Source: Persicaria tinctoria
Taxonomy: Eukaryota > Streptophyta > Magnoliopsida > Caryophyllales > Polygonaceae
Length of the DNA: 64,000 nt
Direction: 5' to 3'
NCBI GenBank assembly: GCA_037127255.1
Contig: JBANSL010000001.1
Coordinates: 41,983,501 to 42,047,500 of the forward strand
The position numbers and the translations under genes were made by a program. The notes under the pieces were generated by a model. It was given only the letters and a program-made list of their open reading frames with translations, ran no database searches and was not told the DNA's origin. Shown in pieces: positions 1 to 12,249 of this stretch. Each line of letters starts with the position of its first letter. Positions within the stretch are counted from its first letter, which is position 1.

Positions 1-3000
1 CGAAAAACTAAAAGCTCTAGTGAGCTATTCCCTTTTGATCCTAAACCAGAACGCACCTTTCGTAGAAGAAGAGCTAAACAACGCACTGCTAGAAATCAAA
101 CAATGGGTGACAACGCTAATCGGTTAGCTGAACTCGAGCGACTGATGGCTCAGAGAGATCTAGAGAATGCTGCCCTGCGACAAGAGCTTGCTAATCGATA
201 AATTGTGGCGAATCCACTACCACAACCCCAAGGGCCGCAAACTCTAGGAGAGCGTATGGATCCGGCTCAGTACCTACCTCAACCGGGTGTAGTTCTTCCT
301 ACATTAACACCCGCCAATTTTGAGCTAAAGCCTGCGCTGTTGAATATGATAAGACAGAACATGTTCAATGGGCTTCCTGCTGAGAGCCCCCATCAGCACA
401 TATCCACATTCAAGGAATTGATGGATACTGTGAAGGTTCAAGGTGTCGCCCCTGAAGAGTTCTTAATGCGATCATTCTCCTTCTCACTTGCTGGAAAAGC
501 TAGACACTAGTACAACTCTATCCCTGCTGGCACTATTACTACTTGGGGGGAATTGTCATCTGAGTTTCTGAATCAGTTCTTCCCGCCATCCAAGACTGAT
601 GAGATGAGGCGGAAGATAAATTGTTTCATGGTTAGTGATGGTGAGAACATCCATGAGTCATGGGAGAGATTCAAAGACCTTTTGTTTGAGTGTCCGCACC
701 ACGGGATACCGAAGCTGAATCTGTTAGAAATTTTCTACAAAGCTGTCAGTGACAACACTAGGGTGCTTATCGACTCCTCATCTGGAGGAGAATTTTTGGA
801 AATGGGAGCTGAAGATGCTTGGGCATTCATCGAGAAGACCGCTAAGCGATGTGGGAAGTACTCACAACCCAGGGCTCTTTCTAATGCCAAAAGAGGTTCA
901 GGGATCTACGAAGTGGGAGCTGAAACCTTCATGGATGCTTGATATGATGCATTGACTTCTGAAATCAAACGTCTGAGCTCAGCATTGGAGAAGTCTTTGT
1001 CTGTCAAAGAAGTGAGTGCTACTACAAACACCAGACCAGTGCCTTGTCAGTTTTGTGGAGCTCAAGATCACACTATTTCTGGATGTCAGATTTATGCCTC
1101 TCAAGATATCGGCAGGCAGGAGGAGGAAGCAAATTACATGGGAAATTTTAACAGGGGTCAGGGCTATAACAGGAACTTCAATAATTACAACCCTCGAGCG
1201 AGGGATCACCCCGGATTTTCATATGCTAATAAGCAAGCTGCAGAATCGCCACCACCTGGATTCCCACCGAAAGGCCAACCTCAGAAGGATAAAATGGAGT
1301 TGATGATGGAACAACTTATGGGCACCGTTCAGAATTTGGCTGGCGAAGTACATAACCTTAGTAAGAGCCAAAAGATGCTTGAGGCACAGGTAGCTCAACA
1401 GGCCAACAATGCCCCTAGACAGAATGGTCAATTTCCAGGGCGTACCGAAGATAATCCTAAGGGACAGATTTCTGTTGTGTCCCTAAGGAATGGAAAGCAA
1501 CTAGAAGAGTTGAAGCCTGTAGAGCAAAGAGAAGCTCAAGTAAATGTTGAAACTGAGAAGGAAAAGGCTCCTGAGCTAGAGAAACAATCTGTATATGTTC
1601 CGCCTCCCGCTTACAAGCCACCCCTTCCTTTTCCGCAGAGAAAGGCTCATGCCCAAATCGAAAAGCAGTATGGGAAATTTTTGGAGGTGCTGAAGAAGCT
1701 TTACATCAACATTCCTTTCACTGATGCTCTATCTCAAATGCCATCCTATGTAAAGTTTCTGAAGGAGATCTTGTCAAACAAGAGGAAGCTTGAAGAGTGT
1801 CAGACTATCTCGTTGAATCGGGAGTGCAGCGCTCTCATTCAGAACAAGCTCCCTCCTAAGCTTGAAGATTCTGGGAGCTTCTGTGTCCCTATCACCATGG
1901 GAAACTTCACCTACTTTGCCCTTTGCGATTTGGGGGCTAGCGTGAGTATCATTCCCCTTTCCATCTGCAAGAAGCTAGGATTGGGAGACCCCAGACCAGT
2001 CCGGATGACGCTCTGTATGGCTGATAGGTCGGTTAGACATCCATCAGGTATACTGGAAGACATTCCTATTCAGGTTGGTAAGTTTTTCATCCCAGTGGAC
2101 TTTATAGTTCTTGATATTGAAGCAAATTGTCCTGTACCTATTATACTAGGAAGACCCTTCCTAGCTACTGCAGGTACCAATATAGATGTCAAGAACGCTG
2201 TTCTTACCTTCACTGTGGGAGATGAAAAACTTGAGTTTAATTTTTCTAATGCTATTAAACAACTTGCTTTTGAGGATGAGTGTTACAGGATTGATGTGGT
2301 AGATGAAGGAACTCAGGTTGATATGAAGGTGGTGGTCGTTCAAGACCCTCTAGAGCTTTGTCTGATTGAAAGTGTGACTGAAGGCGATGAAGATGAACTA
2401 CTTGCTGCTGTAGTCCAGGATTTAGAAGTTGCTGAGGAAGATCCTGAAGCGGTGTTTGAGGTCTTGAAGGAAGATGACGGAGACTCTAAGGGCGAAGCTA
2501 AAGGAGCACCAAAAGTGGAGTTGAAGCCACTTCCATCCACATTGAGGTATGAGTTTTTAGGCCTTGATGCTACTTATCCTGTGATTGTGAGTGCTGCTCT
2601 GAATCCTGATGAAACTGAGAAGTTGTTGCATGAGCTTAGATTGCATAGAAAGGCCATAGGATACTCAATTGATGATTTGAAGGGGATTAGTCCCTCAATG
2701 TGTATGCATAGAATTTTAATGGAAGATGATCATAAACCCTCCATAGAGCATCAAAGAAGACTTAACCCAAACTTGAAAGAGGTTGTGAGAAAAGAAGTGC
2801 TAAAATTGTTAGATGCAGGTATTATTTTTCCTATTTCTGACAGTAATTGGGTGAGTCCTGTGCATGTGGTCCCTAAGAAAGGTGGGATGACAGTTGTAAA
2901 GAATGAAAAGAATGAATTAATTCCCACTAGGACTGTCACAGGGTGGAGGATGTGCATAGATTATCGGAAGTTAAATGTTGCAACCCGTAAGGACCACTTC

Positions 3001-5444
3001 CCCCTCCCCTTCATCGATCAGATGCTTGAAAGATTAGCTAGGCATTCTTATTACTGTTATTTGGATGGTTACAGTGGTTTCTTTCAGATTCCTATCAATC
3101 CGGATGACTAGGAAAAGACTACTTTCACGTGCCCTTATGGCACCTTCGCTTACAAAAGGATGCCTTTTGGCTTGTGTAATGCCCCTGCCACTTTTCAGCG
3201 TTGTATGATGGCCATTTTTTCTGATTTCATAGAGGACATAATGGAAGTTTTCATGGATGACTTTTCTATGTATGGATCTTCTTTCGATAACTGCTTGTCT
3301 AACTTATCTCGAGTTTTGCAGTGTTGTGAAGAGGTTAACTTGGTTTTAAATTGGGAGAAATGTCATTTCATGGTGAAGGAAGGGATTGTCTTAGGCCATC
3401 TGGTGTCAAATCGAGGTATCGAGGTGGATAAGGCTAAGATAGACTTGATTGAGAAATTGCCACCTCCTACATCGGTTAAGGGAGTTAGGAGTTTTTTGGG
3501 TCATGCTGGGTTTTATAGGAGGTTTATTAAAGATTTTTCAAAGATTGCAAAACCTCTTACCAATTTACTCCTAAAGGATGTTGCGTTTAACTTTTCTCCA
3601 GAGTGTCATGAGTCTTTTTGCAGGTTGAAGCAGGCATTGAATTCAGCCCCCATAATGCAATCGCCTGACTGGGATCTCCCTTTTGAGATCATGTGTGATG
3701 CCAGCGATCATGCAGTTGGGGCTGTTCTGGGCCAAAAGAAAGACAACAAGCTCCATGCAATCTATTATGCTAGCACGACTTTGGATGAAGCTCAGAGGAA
3801 CTATGCTACCACCGAAAAAGAGTTGTTTGCTGTCGTCTTTGCTTTCGAAAAGTTTCGGTCATATTTGGTAGGTGCCAAAGTTATTGTGTATACTGATCAT
3901 GCTGCGATCAGGTACTTGCTGCATAAGAAGGATGCTAAACCTCGTCTCATTCGATGGATCTTCCTCCTCCAAGAGTTCGACTTGGAGATAAAAGACAAGA
4001 AAGGGACTGAGAATCTGGTTGCTGATCATTTATCCAGGCTACCGCCAGAGCAGTTAGAGCACACTACTACTGAGCCTCCCATCAATGATTCTTTCCCCGA
4101 TGAGCATCTACTCAGGATCACTGCCGAGATCTTGAATATAGCCACTTCTGAGGTACCATGTTATGCTGACTTGGTGAACTATATTGTTTGTCATGAGTTG
4201 CCTAGTGGTTTATCATTTCAGCAGAAGAAGAAGTTCATGTCATATGTGAGACATTATTTCTTGAATGAGCCTTTTCTTTTCAAAAGGTGTGGTGATGGAG
4301 TCTACCGACGTTGCATTCCAGAAGAGGAGGTGGAGAGTGTCATACACCACTGCCATTCTCTCCCTTGTGGTGGTCATATGAGCTCTTCAAAAACCACCAC
4401 CAAGATACTACAATCTGGATTTTTCTGGCCTTCTTTGTTCAAAGATGTTCACCGTTTCATTGTTTCTTGTGATGCTTGTCAGAGAACAGGAAACATTTCT
4501 AGAAGGAACGAGATGTCATTGAACACCATACAAGAGGTGGAGATTTTTGATGTATGGGGAATCGACTTCATGGGTCCTTTCCCCCCATCTTGCAATAATA
4601 AGTACATCTTGGTGGCGGTAGATTACGTTTCAAAGTGGGTGGAAGCCATTGCGTCTCCAACAAATGACTCAAGAGCGGTCTCTAGATTCTTCAACAAGGT
4701 AATCTTCCCTAGATTTGGTACTCCGCGAGTTGTCATTAGTGATGGGGGTTCCCATTTTACTGAGAAGAATTTTAAGGCACTTTTGAGCAAGTATGGGGTG
4801 ACCCATAAGGTGGCGACACCATACCATCCGCAGACTAGTGGTCAGGTTGAGGTGTCTAATAGGCAGATTAAGAGCATCTTGGAAAAGACCGTATCCCGAT
4901 CTCGCAAGGATTGGGCAATGAAGCTAGACGATGCACTTTGGGCCTATAGAACGGCGTACAAGACTCCCATAGGTACTACGCCCTACAGACTAGTATATGG
5001 GAAGTCTTGTCACCTTCCTGTGGAGCTTGAACACAAGGCCTATTGGGCAATCAAGTTGTTCAATTTTGATATGAAGGAGGCCAGTGAGAAGAGAAATCTG
5101 CAACTTCAGGAGCTTGAGGAATTGAGGCTAGATGCATATGAGAACGCCAAGATTTAGAAGGAGAGAACCAAGAAATGGCATGACAGGCATATCATCCCCA
5201 AGACTTTCAAGATTGGTGATCTTGTGTTGCTTTATAACTCTAGATTGAAGCTTTTCCTGGCAAGCTAAAATCTAAGTGGGGAGGTCCATTTGAGGTGAAG
5301 AAGATATACCCTCATGGAGCGGTCGATGTATGGAGTGAAGAGACCGGTGAGTTCAAAGTTAATGAGCAAAGGTTGAAGAAGTACTTCGTCGGTCATCCGA
5401 TTGAGAAGGTAGTTTCCATTGACCTTCTTGATCCTATTGCTTGA
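1..5444 (+). pseudogene. Athila gag-pol polyprotein, broken
   Basis: One frame (frame 1) runs through the whole region. Gag occupies about 1-1000, with a CCHC knuckle (CQFCGAQDHTISGC) at about 1045-1086. The protease has CDLGAS at about 1924. Reverse transcriptase covers about 2700-3500, with FMDD at about 3250. RNase H starts near [10 protein letters not shown] at about 3690. The integrase HHCC region is about 4340-4490, and the integrase core has Asp in GIDFMGP, Asp in ISDGG and Glu in QVEVSN. In-frame stops lie at 199 (TAA), 508 (TAG), 940 (TGA), 3109 (TAG) and 5155 (TAG). A one-base frameshift near 5250 moves the integrase tail to another frame that ends at 5444. The true start is left of the window or at the in-frame ATG at 103. 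Catalytic residues are largely still recognisable, so decay is moderate. Confidence 0.92.
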
Positions 5445-5922
5445 AAGGAATGGAAGGTCGGCTTCAGACCATAAACCAACGCTTCTCGGGAGGCAATCCG
5501 AGGTAAGTATTCTTAATTCATTCTCTTTTTCTGCTGTCCAAAAAAAAAAAAAAAACCCGAGTGGTATTTCCGAAGAAAGACCGCCACTCGGTCGAGTGGG
5601 ATCTGCCAGAGTTTTTTTTCTTACTTTTCCTTCTTTCTTTTTCTCTCTTCCTTCACTCGCCCTTCTGCTCGCCTCTCGTTCTCTCACTCACCCGCCCCAC
5701 TTGCCTGCGCCACCACCGCTCCACCAGCGCACCGGCCAGCCCAGAAGCGCACATGCCGCCGCCCTCGTGCCCAGCCGGCAGCGCCTCCCAGTGCCGCCCT
5801 GCAGCCGCCAGTGCCGCCACCAGCCGCCGCCCTCGTCCCCAGCGCCAGCAGCCTGCCTCGTTTTTTTTTCTCCTCTTTCTTCCATTGCTAGTGTTTTTCC
5901 CCTCTTTTCCTTCAAGAACTTG
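5445..5922 (+). other. Athila pol-ORF2 spacer, GC-rich leader
   Basis: Noncoding stretch between pol and the intron. It has a short A-tract at about 5540, a pyrimidine-rich tract at 5610-5690 and a C/G-rich block at 5690-5870. The short motif ACTCGGTCGAGTGG at about 5585 is echoed several times inside the 3' LTR (9440-9640). Two long overlapping frames here are low-complexity Pro/Ser translations and are not accepted as genes. The block probably forms the exon upstream of the intron. Confidence 0.6.
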
Positions 5923-6648
5923 GTAAGTCTCCTCCTCTTCTAATCTATTTTGCTCAGATTCGGTTACTTCTTCAACTAATTTGAGGTTTGAGTGGTTGTT
6001 TTGAGGAATTGAAATTGTTAGGGTTTGTGGAGATTGAGTTGGGGGAGAATTGGGGTTTTGAGGATTGGATGAGTTTATTAGTGAATTTGTGCTTGTACAT
6101 CTCTTGAGTTTGTTTGTTAATGGTTAATGAGGAGATGTGGTTGAATTTTTTGAGGAAATTTTGATGAATGTGGTTAAATTTGATTGTTGGAGGAGATGAA
6201 TGTGTTGTTGAATTTTTTTCAAGTCTTGTGTGCATTCTAATAAATCTTGTGGCTTGCTTGAATTTTATTGAGCTTGAGGGTGTTGTTAGGGTGATTTTGT
6301 ACCCATGGTTTACTTAAAATTCTTGTTATGGGGTAAGTGTGCATAAATTGATGATCTCTTATTGGAATTGGGGGTATCTATTTGTTGAGTTTTTATTATG
6401 TGAATTGTGGGAGTTAAATATCCATGAGAATATTTCTTTGTACTCCTTGTTTGAAATTATTTGATGGTGCTCTTGAGTAAAGATTGTGGCTTGTTGGAGC
6501 TTTGTGCATGGACCCTTATTTGACCATATATGTTGATGCAAGTGTTCTGAGTATGGGGTGATAGTGTGTGCTTGTTTATACCTAGTTGTTAACCCCTTGG
6601 TGTTGCTACTTGTGTAATGTGGGTAATGGTTTGTTTGCTCTGCTATAG
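5923..6648 (+). other. Predicted intron upstream of the Athila second ORF
   Basis: A consensus donor (G|GTAAGT at 5922/5923) is followed by 726 bp of T-rich sequence. It ends in a pyrimidine-rich acceptor (TTTGCTCTGCTATAG, AG at 6647-6648), nine bases before the ATG at 6658. Splicing would bring the GC-rich leader next to the downstream ORF and give a subgenomic message, as proposed for env-like ORFs of Athila relatives. The splice sites are read by eye; usage is inferred. Confidence 0.6.
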
Positions 6649-6657
6649 GTATTTTCA

Positions 6658-7813
6658 ATGGGAGACCCACCACCCATGCGTTTGACCACATCCGAGCAGA
6701 GGAAGCTTTATGCCAAAGTGCAGAAAAGAGATGTGCGCTCAACTCAGTTCATGAACACTAGAGTCCTGGAGAGTTTGGGTCTACTAGAGGATATGAATTT
6801 TCTTGTCAACAAGCTCTCTCTTCGAGCTATTTGGGATTGTCGGTTGCCTTCCTGCCCTCAGCTGATTAGGGAGTTTGGTGTGCACATTCAAATATAACAT
6901 GGACGAGGTGACATTCCGGTTGGGGAATAAGAATCACACACTCACCTTGGAGCAATTCTGCACTGTCCTCGGCATCCCTAACACCGGTGAGACATCTACT
7001 TTGGGGCAGGGAGAGAGGGACCGCTTCTGGTATCAGCTAACGCACGAATCTGGCTATCGTGCCAATAGGGCTAAGAGTTCTTCCTGTTTACATCCGGCTA
7101 TCCGCCTATTCCACCGCTTCCTCGCGAGTACAGTCTTTGCTCGAGAGGGAAGTCAAGGGTGCTTGGGGTCACTTGAGCTGCGAACCTTGTATGGCGCCCT
7201 CAACGACCGACCTGTCAATCTGGGGCATATAATGGCGACGCGGTGGGAGAAGGAAGCGAGAGGTTCATCCGCTATCTCTATTGGGGCAATGGTTTCCATG
7301 CTTGCTAGTGCCTTCAATATCGACATCTCCATCTATCAGCAGATCACCCCTCAGATCGAGTGGTCTCATGAGGAGCTAGAGCGCTGTCAGATTCTTGTGT
7401 TCAACGGGCAGTGAGCCTTATGCAAGGAATGCACACAACTGACGGTCAAGAATGCACACAACTGGTATGACGGGATTTCGGCCCACTTGGATACTCTCTA
7501 CGGTGCTGCAGCTGCGTAGCCTTCTGATGTTGCTGGGCCCTCTAGGACCTCTCGTGCCCCCAATGCTGCTGATTACATGGATGTTGCGCCGAGCGATCCT
7601 CCTCAGTTTACCAACGATAGAGCTTATTTCGATTACCAGTTCGGCCAGCTGCGATCTTACTTCGATAGGCGCTTTGATGCTATCGACACCCAGCTACGCA
7701 ACTTGCAGTCTCGACAAGAAGAGGAGCATCAAGAGGACTCTGAAGAGGAAGAGGATGAAGAGCAGAACGACTCAGATGATGAGGTTGCTGAGGGCGAGTC
7801 GGATACTTTCTAG
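6658..7813 (+). pseudogene. Athila second ORF (env-position protein), broken
   Basis: The protein starts MGDPPPMRLTTSEQRKLYAK and resembles the plant-specific protein found after pol in Athila elements, often annotated as Arabidopsis retrotransposon ORF-1 or plant transposon protein. Its role is unknown; it sits where retroviruses have env. It begins in frame 1, shifts to frame 2 near 6872, and then has in-frame stops at 7412 (TGA) and 7517 (TAG). The frame-2 tail from 7577 ends in a strongly acidic segment (EEEEDEEQNDSDDE) and stops at 7811-7813. I see no signal peptide and no clear membrane segment, so the env label is positional only. Confidence 0.8.
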
Positions 7814-9120
7814 ACACTTGCCCTCCGCGTTAATCACCAAATTGTGAGTACCCTGTCTCATTTTACTTTTTCTGGTCTCATTGAGGACAATGTTTCATTT
7901 AAGTATGGGGTGGGGTGAACTTCACATTTGGTGTACTATTTGTGTCTTTTTTCCTTTTGTTTTTCCTTTCTATTTAGAGTCTGCACTTTTATTATTATCG
8001 TTTTTATCATGGGTCATGAGTCTTGCTTCTTTTGATCTGATTCTGGAATGTTGTGGTGGTTGGAATATTTGATGATTGCTTGAGCATTGAGCTGCTGCCT
8101 TGTTTGACTAGATAACATGTATATCCTCTTGCTCGATTATGTGTATATCTCGCCTCATTCTCGGATACTCAAGCTTGTCACCGCATTATTGGGTTTATGT
8201 GCACAAATTGAAATATGATTGAGGCAGTTTGTCAGCCCATTTATCTTTACCTCCCTTACATTTGACCATCTGCTTGAAGCCTTCTGAGCCTTAGAAGCTT
8301 GTTTCTTTGGTAGCTCCACAAGATTTTCATAGCCCGCTATTTGCCTTTACCCAATCCGGGATTTTGGGTCATGATAGTGTGTTTTGTTGTGTGGATTTGC
8401 TTCAAGTATGAGATGATTTCTCTTGATTGTAATTGAAAAAAAAACAGAGAAAAAGTATTGGGATAAGAGGAGGATAAAATTCACTCTTGTGCAAAGGTCA
8501 AGAAAGAAAAAATACGGTTAGTAACCGATCCTGCTTGTGGAGAATAAAATTCACACAAGGAGGAAAAAGTGCAAAGTGAGATGGTCAAGACACTTAGTAA
8601 CCGGGTGCATTCATCACAAATGTTTGTATTCGTGTAAAACGGTGTCGAGACTAGAGAGTGAAGAAAAAATCTTGAAAGAAAAAAAGAAGAAAAAAAAAAC
8701 AGAATTTTTGGTGTGGTTGACAAAAGTTAAGATGAAAAAGTGGTTGTGATGGAGCTTGTTTGATGGATTGGTATGAATTTGATTCTTTGAAGTTGGTGTT
8801 TCTTCTGGTTGTTCTCGCATGATCCTTTTTCCCGGATTTTAGCACCAAATGACCTAAATTTTTCCATACCTAACTATTTCTGTCTTAGACCCATCATAAC
8901 CTTATAAAGTCCTCATGATTTCTTTGTGTGCGCAATTCCAAGCGTTGGAGATTTCTGAGATTGTTCAAGCTTTGTGGATGATGAGTTTTGAGGTTGAGAT
9001 TAGAAGAGCTAGTCAAGCTTGGTTGTTGGCTATGATATGCTAGGACGGCATTCGTCGAATATTTTGAAATAGTAGATGCTATTTTGTGATTATTGTCTTA
9101 GTCTTGCTTGGGGACAAGCA
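7814..9120 (+). other. Athila 3' noncoding region
   Basis: About 1.3 kb without a credible gene. A purine-rich AAGTATGGGGTGGGGTGAA at about 7901-7918 resembles the true polypurine tract further downstream and follows GAGGACAATGTTTCATTT. Two imperfect direct repeats at about 8475-8530 and 8543-8605 share AAAATTCAC, TCAAGA and AGTAACCG. A-rich tracts lie at 8437-8450 and 8680-8700. Short frames here are low complexity or shadows. Confidence 0.6.
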
Positions 9121-9140
9121 AGGTTAAGTATGGGGTATTT
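9121..9140 (+). promoter_or_regulatory. Polypurine tract of the Athila element
   Basis: AAGTATGGGGTATTT immediately precedes the LTR start TGATAGCATC and follows GGGGACAAGCAAGG. This is the usual arrangement for plus-strand priming in Athila/Tat elements. Confidence 0.75.
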
Positions 9141-10660
9141 TGATAGCATCTATTTAGCGATGAATATAGGGCATGTTTGCATCGGGTTTAGAGCCTTTGA
9201 GTTAACTATTATATATATTTTTGGCCCTTTTTGGTTTAGTTTGGTGGAATCGGTGTCTACCGCTCGTTTGTTATGATTTCAGGTGGTTTTGGTGTCAATG
9301 AGAGAGCTAATGGAGAATGACAAGCTTCGAGGCTTTTCGGTGCACTCGGAAGGCGTCAAAGATGCACTAGGAGAGACGGAATCAAGGAAGTGGAGCACCG
9401 GAATCGTGACGAGCTTGGCAAAAAGACAAAGAAGTAAAGAAGCCCAGTCACTCGGTCAAGTGGATTTCAACTCGAGTAGTTGTATGCTCGAGTGGACCTT
9501 GGAAGCGAGAAATAACTCCCACTCGGCCGAGTGCCCTATACACTCGGGCAGTTATGGTCTCGAGTGGCCTCCAGTACTTTACAGAACCAAACACTCGGCC
9601 GACTGACTTTGACACTCGAGATGTGTTATGCCCGAGTGTCGTCCCCTGAACCGTTTTTCTTCCGTTTTTAATTTATTTTTATTGAGGGGGTATTTAAGGG
9701 ACGTTTTTGAGAGAACAAGGGGACCGAAAAATCTGACATTGTTGAGGGCTTTGGAGAACTTTGTGAGAACCCTAAGCGGAGATTCGAATCGTTTCAATTC
9801 AGAATTGGTACTTTTACTCTTATCTCTTGTTTGTCTTTGATTTCTATGCTTAGTCTAATTGAATTGAATATGAAAATCTCCATGCTACGCTAGTTCTCCT
9901 TGTTCTAGGGTTAGGGATAATCCCGACGATGCAGAAATAGACTTGCTCTTCATATCTCCCGAATGATTTCTCATTTGAATTGTGATTTAATCCTATTGTA
10001 CTTAATCTAATCGATGTGAATTGATTAGATCTGATTTAGGGTTTGAGATCGAAGGAAGATAACCCTAAGTTGGAATTTAGATGGTGAATTGAGACCGAAA
10101 GGTGATCTGATCCATCAGAACTATAGGATTAAACCTAAAGTTTAATTGTGCGAAAGTGAATTAAGCTTTTTTAGGATCAATAGGTTGTCGTAGAAATCTT
10201 AGGTTGTATTGATATTGATTGAGACCGAAAGGAGATATTGATATGATTATCGCCTAGATTCTAAGAGCTCAAGGGGTCTGAATTGGTTGCATGAGACCAA
10301 AAGGAGATTGTTATCCAATTCAGACACAATTACATTGAGACCGAAAGGAGATTTGCAATTACATTAGATAACCTACCTTCACATAGAATTGGAAATGATT
10401 CGGGTGAGACTACATTTTATTCTATTGAGGATGCATAGTTCGCAGAATCCCTAGCCCTGGAATGTCTCTCACATATATATTTCTCATCATTCTATTGTTA
10501 TTTGTCACTTTCAATTACAATTTCTCTTAAATTGTCTGCTACTTTTGGGGCTTGGTCAAACTAGTTTAAAGCTAATAATTGACACTCCACCAGTCCTTGT
10601 GATACGATACTTGAATACTACAATTGACACCGTATTCTTGCGGGGTTGGTTTGAGCAACA
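9141..10660 (+). repeat. Athila 3' LTR
   Basis: The LTR starts with TGATAGCATC after the polypurine tract. It runs through a part rich in CTCGGNCGAGTG motifs (9440-9640) and ends at about 10660 in GAGCAACA, just before the LINE leader. The phrase AATTGACACCGTATTCTTG near the end is typical of Athila/Tat LTR 3' ends. The 5' LTR is not in the window, so the exact end is inferred from TG...CA and from where LINE sequence starts. A 107-codon frame at 9283-9606 is not considered a gene. Confidence 0.75.
10091..10352 (+). repeat. Four spaced GAGACCGAAAGGAGAT motifs in the LTR
   Basis: The 16-mer, with at most one mismatch per copy, occurs at 10091, 10221, 10293 and 10337. Spacings are irregular (130, 72 and 44 bp). 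The function is unknown. The spacing pattern suggests dispersed motif copies rather than a simple tandem array. Confidence 0.8.
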
Positions 10661-10689
10661 TCAGTGGCTGCGCCGGCGGCCGTCTCGCC

Positions 10690-12125
10690 ATGGTGAGGAA
10701 GGGGCAGGGTTCTGGTAAGCGTCGGGTCATTCCCCAACCTATGAGTTTCGTGGGCATAGGTTCCTCTAGTATGCCCGATTCGGTAAACCCTAGAAGAGAG
10801 ATTTTGAATGCTGGATCAGATCTGAAAGAGAAGGCTGCTATGGTGGAAAAGGGGACCACAGAGGAGGTTAATGAGGATGGCAAGTCGGTTGGTGAGGGTA
10901 TTAATGATGGAAAGCCCAGCTCTGCTCCAGGTTCAGTAGATATGAACTTCGTGAAAGCCTTAAAGCGAAGTTTTGGTCCACAACGTTTCTTTCCCGGAGT
11001 TAGCTCTCTCTCCCCGTCGAGGAACAACCGGAATATCCAGAATGCTGTGAAGCTCACCGTATTTGCTGATGTTGAGAAAGGTAAGCTTAAGATTCGGCCT
11101 GAGGACGTTGTGGAATCGCAGAAACAGTGGGAAGCTACCCTAATTGGTGTGGTTGCTGGGGGTATGGTTCCGTTTGCAGCTATTAGGGAGCTTGTTGATT
11201 CTAAATGGAGGGTGGAAAACCCAAATTGCTACAGAAGAACAACGGTGTCTTTGTTTTTCGGTTTAGTTCAGAGGAGGACTTGGATTGGGTCCTCAGCAAT
11301 GGTCCTTGGCATATCCATGGGTCGAAACCTCTCATCCTTAAGAAATGGAAGCCTGGCATGCCTATCTCTTGGAGTACGTTTGATCGTATTCCATGTTGGG
11401 TATGCCTTCCGGACCTTGAGCCGACACTGTTCACGAGTACGAACCTGGGTAGGCTCGGTTGCTCGATCAGGTCCCCAATCTGCATTGATTAAAAGACAGC
11501 ACTTGGTGATAGGATATCATATGCCTGTCTGTTAGTGGAAGTTTCAGTTGAGGAATCTGGCATTGATCATATAGAGATCGAAAATGTGGATGGCTCTAAG
11601 TATAACCAAAAGGTGGTGTTTGAATGGTTGCCCTCGAGATGTTTTTTCTGCAATAGTTTCGGACACTCTAATGTTGTTTGTTTGAAGCAAAAATCAGTCC
11701 AGAAGAAAGCTGTGCGATTGAAATGGAGGCCTAAGCCGACTATAAACAGGGAAGAGCACCAAGCTGAAGTAATTGCTTGTCCTGACAGCTTGAAAGTCAC
11801 GTATAGCAGTGTTGTGGCTCAGGGGTTAGAAAAGAGCAGTTTTAGTGGGGCTGGTTGTCCTCAGTTGTCTGTTGTTGATGAGTCTATTAATGTTCAAGGA
11901 GTCGGTATGGGGGTCACACATAGCACTCCCATGGCTGCTAAGGTGGGTGTTTCGTCTGAGAACCTAGTCGTCAAGGAAACACATGACAGTTCTCCAACTG
12001 GTGTGTCTGGTCCTATCTATCAGTCTAATGGTTGCAACAGCGTTTCTGATAAGATTAATGAGGCTGGCTGGAGTAATGTCTCAGGGAGGAAATCAGGTCG
12101 TTCTCCTAGTATTGGATCTGTTTAG
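10690..12125 (+). pseudogene. LINE-A ORF1 (DUF4283-type RNA-binding protein), broken
   Basis: It starts at ATG 10690 (MVRKGQGSGKRR). The DUF4283-like core follows (SSEEDLDWVLSNGPWHI, then GMPISWSTFDRIPCWV). Next is a CCHC knuckle (CFFCNSFGHSNVVC) at about 11639, then a low-complexity tail ending at TAG 12123. The frame changes from 1 to 3 at about 11205-11215, and a TAA interrupts frame 3 at 11490. In the family this protein binds element RNA and forms the RNP. Confidence 0.85.
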
Positions 12126-12249
12126 AAGGAGGGTGAGATCTCCATATCCAAGTCTGTCTTTGATATTCTAAGTATGGAGGAGGATTCACACCGTTTATTA
12201 TACCAGTTCAGCAATACTGAAATTACAAGTGAGGGTAGCACTCACAGCC

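Larger units (their letters stand above)
1..10660 (+). mobile_element. Athila-type Ty3/gypsy LTR retrotransposon, 5' end outside window
   Basis: The order gag, protease, RT, RNase H, integrase, then a long spacer with an intron, then a second ORF, then a noncoding tract, polypurine tract and a roughly 1.5-kb LTR is the Athila layout. The 5' LTR and primer binding site lie left of the window. All reading frames carry stops or frameshifts, so this copy cannot encode its own proteins. The 3' end directly abuts the leader of a LINE, which suggests the element jumped into that LINE. Confidence 0.9.

Noticed and set aside
5265..5943. Overlapping 120-170-codon frames on both strands
   Set aside because: Low-complexity pyrimidine- or GC-rich spacer of the Athila element; the overlapping integrase tail on the plus strand is the real signal.
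6658..7414. Calling the Athila second ORF an envelope gene
   Set aside because: No signal peptide, membrane anchor or cleavage site is visible; only its position suggests env.
9283..9606. 107-codon frame in the Athila LTR
   Set aside because: No recognisable features and located in LTR sequence; no coding evidence.
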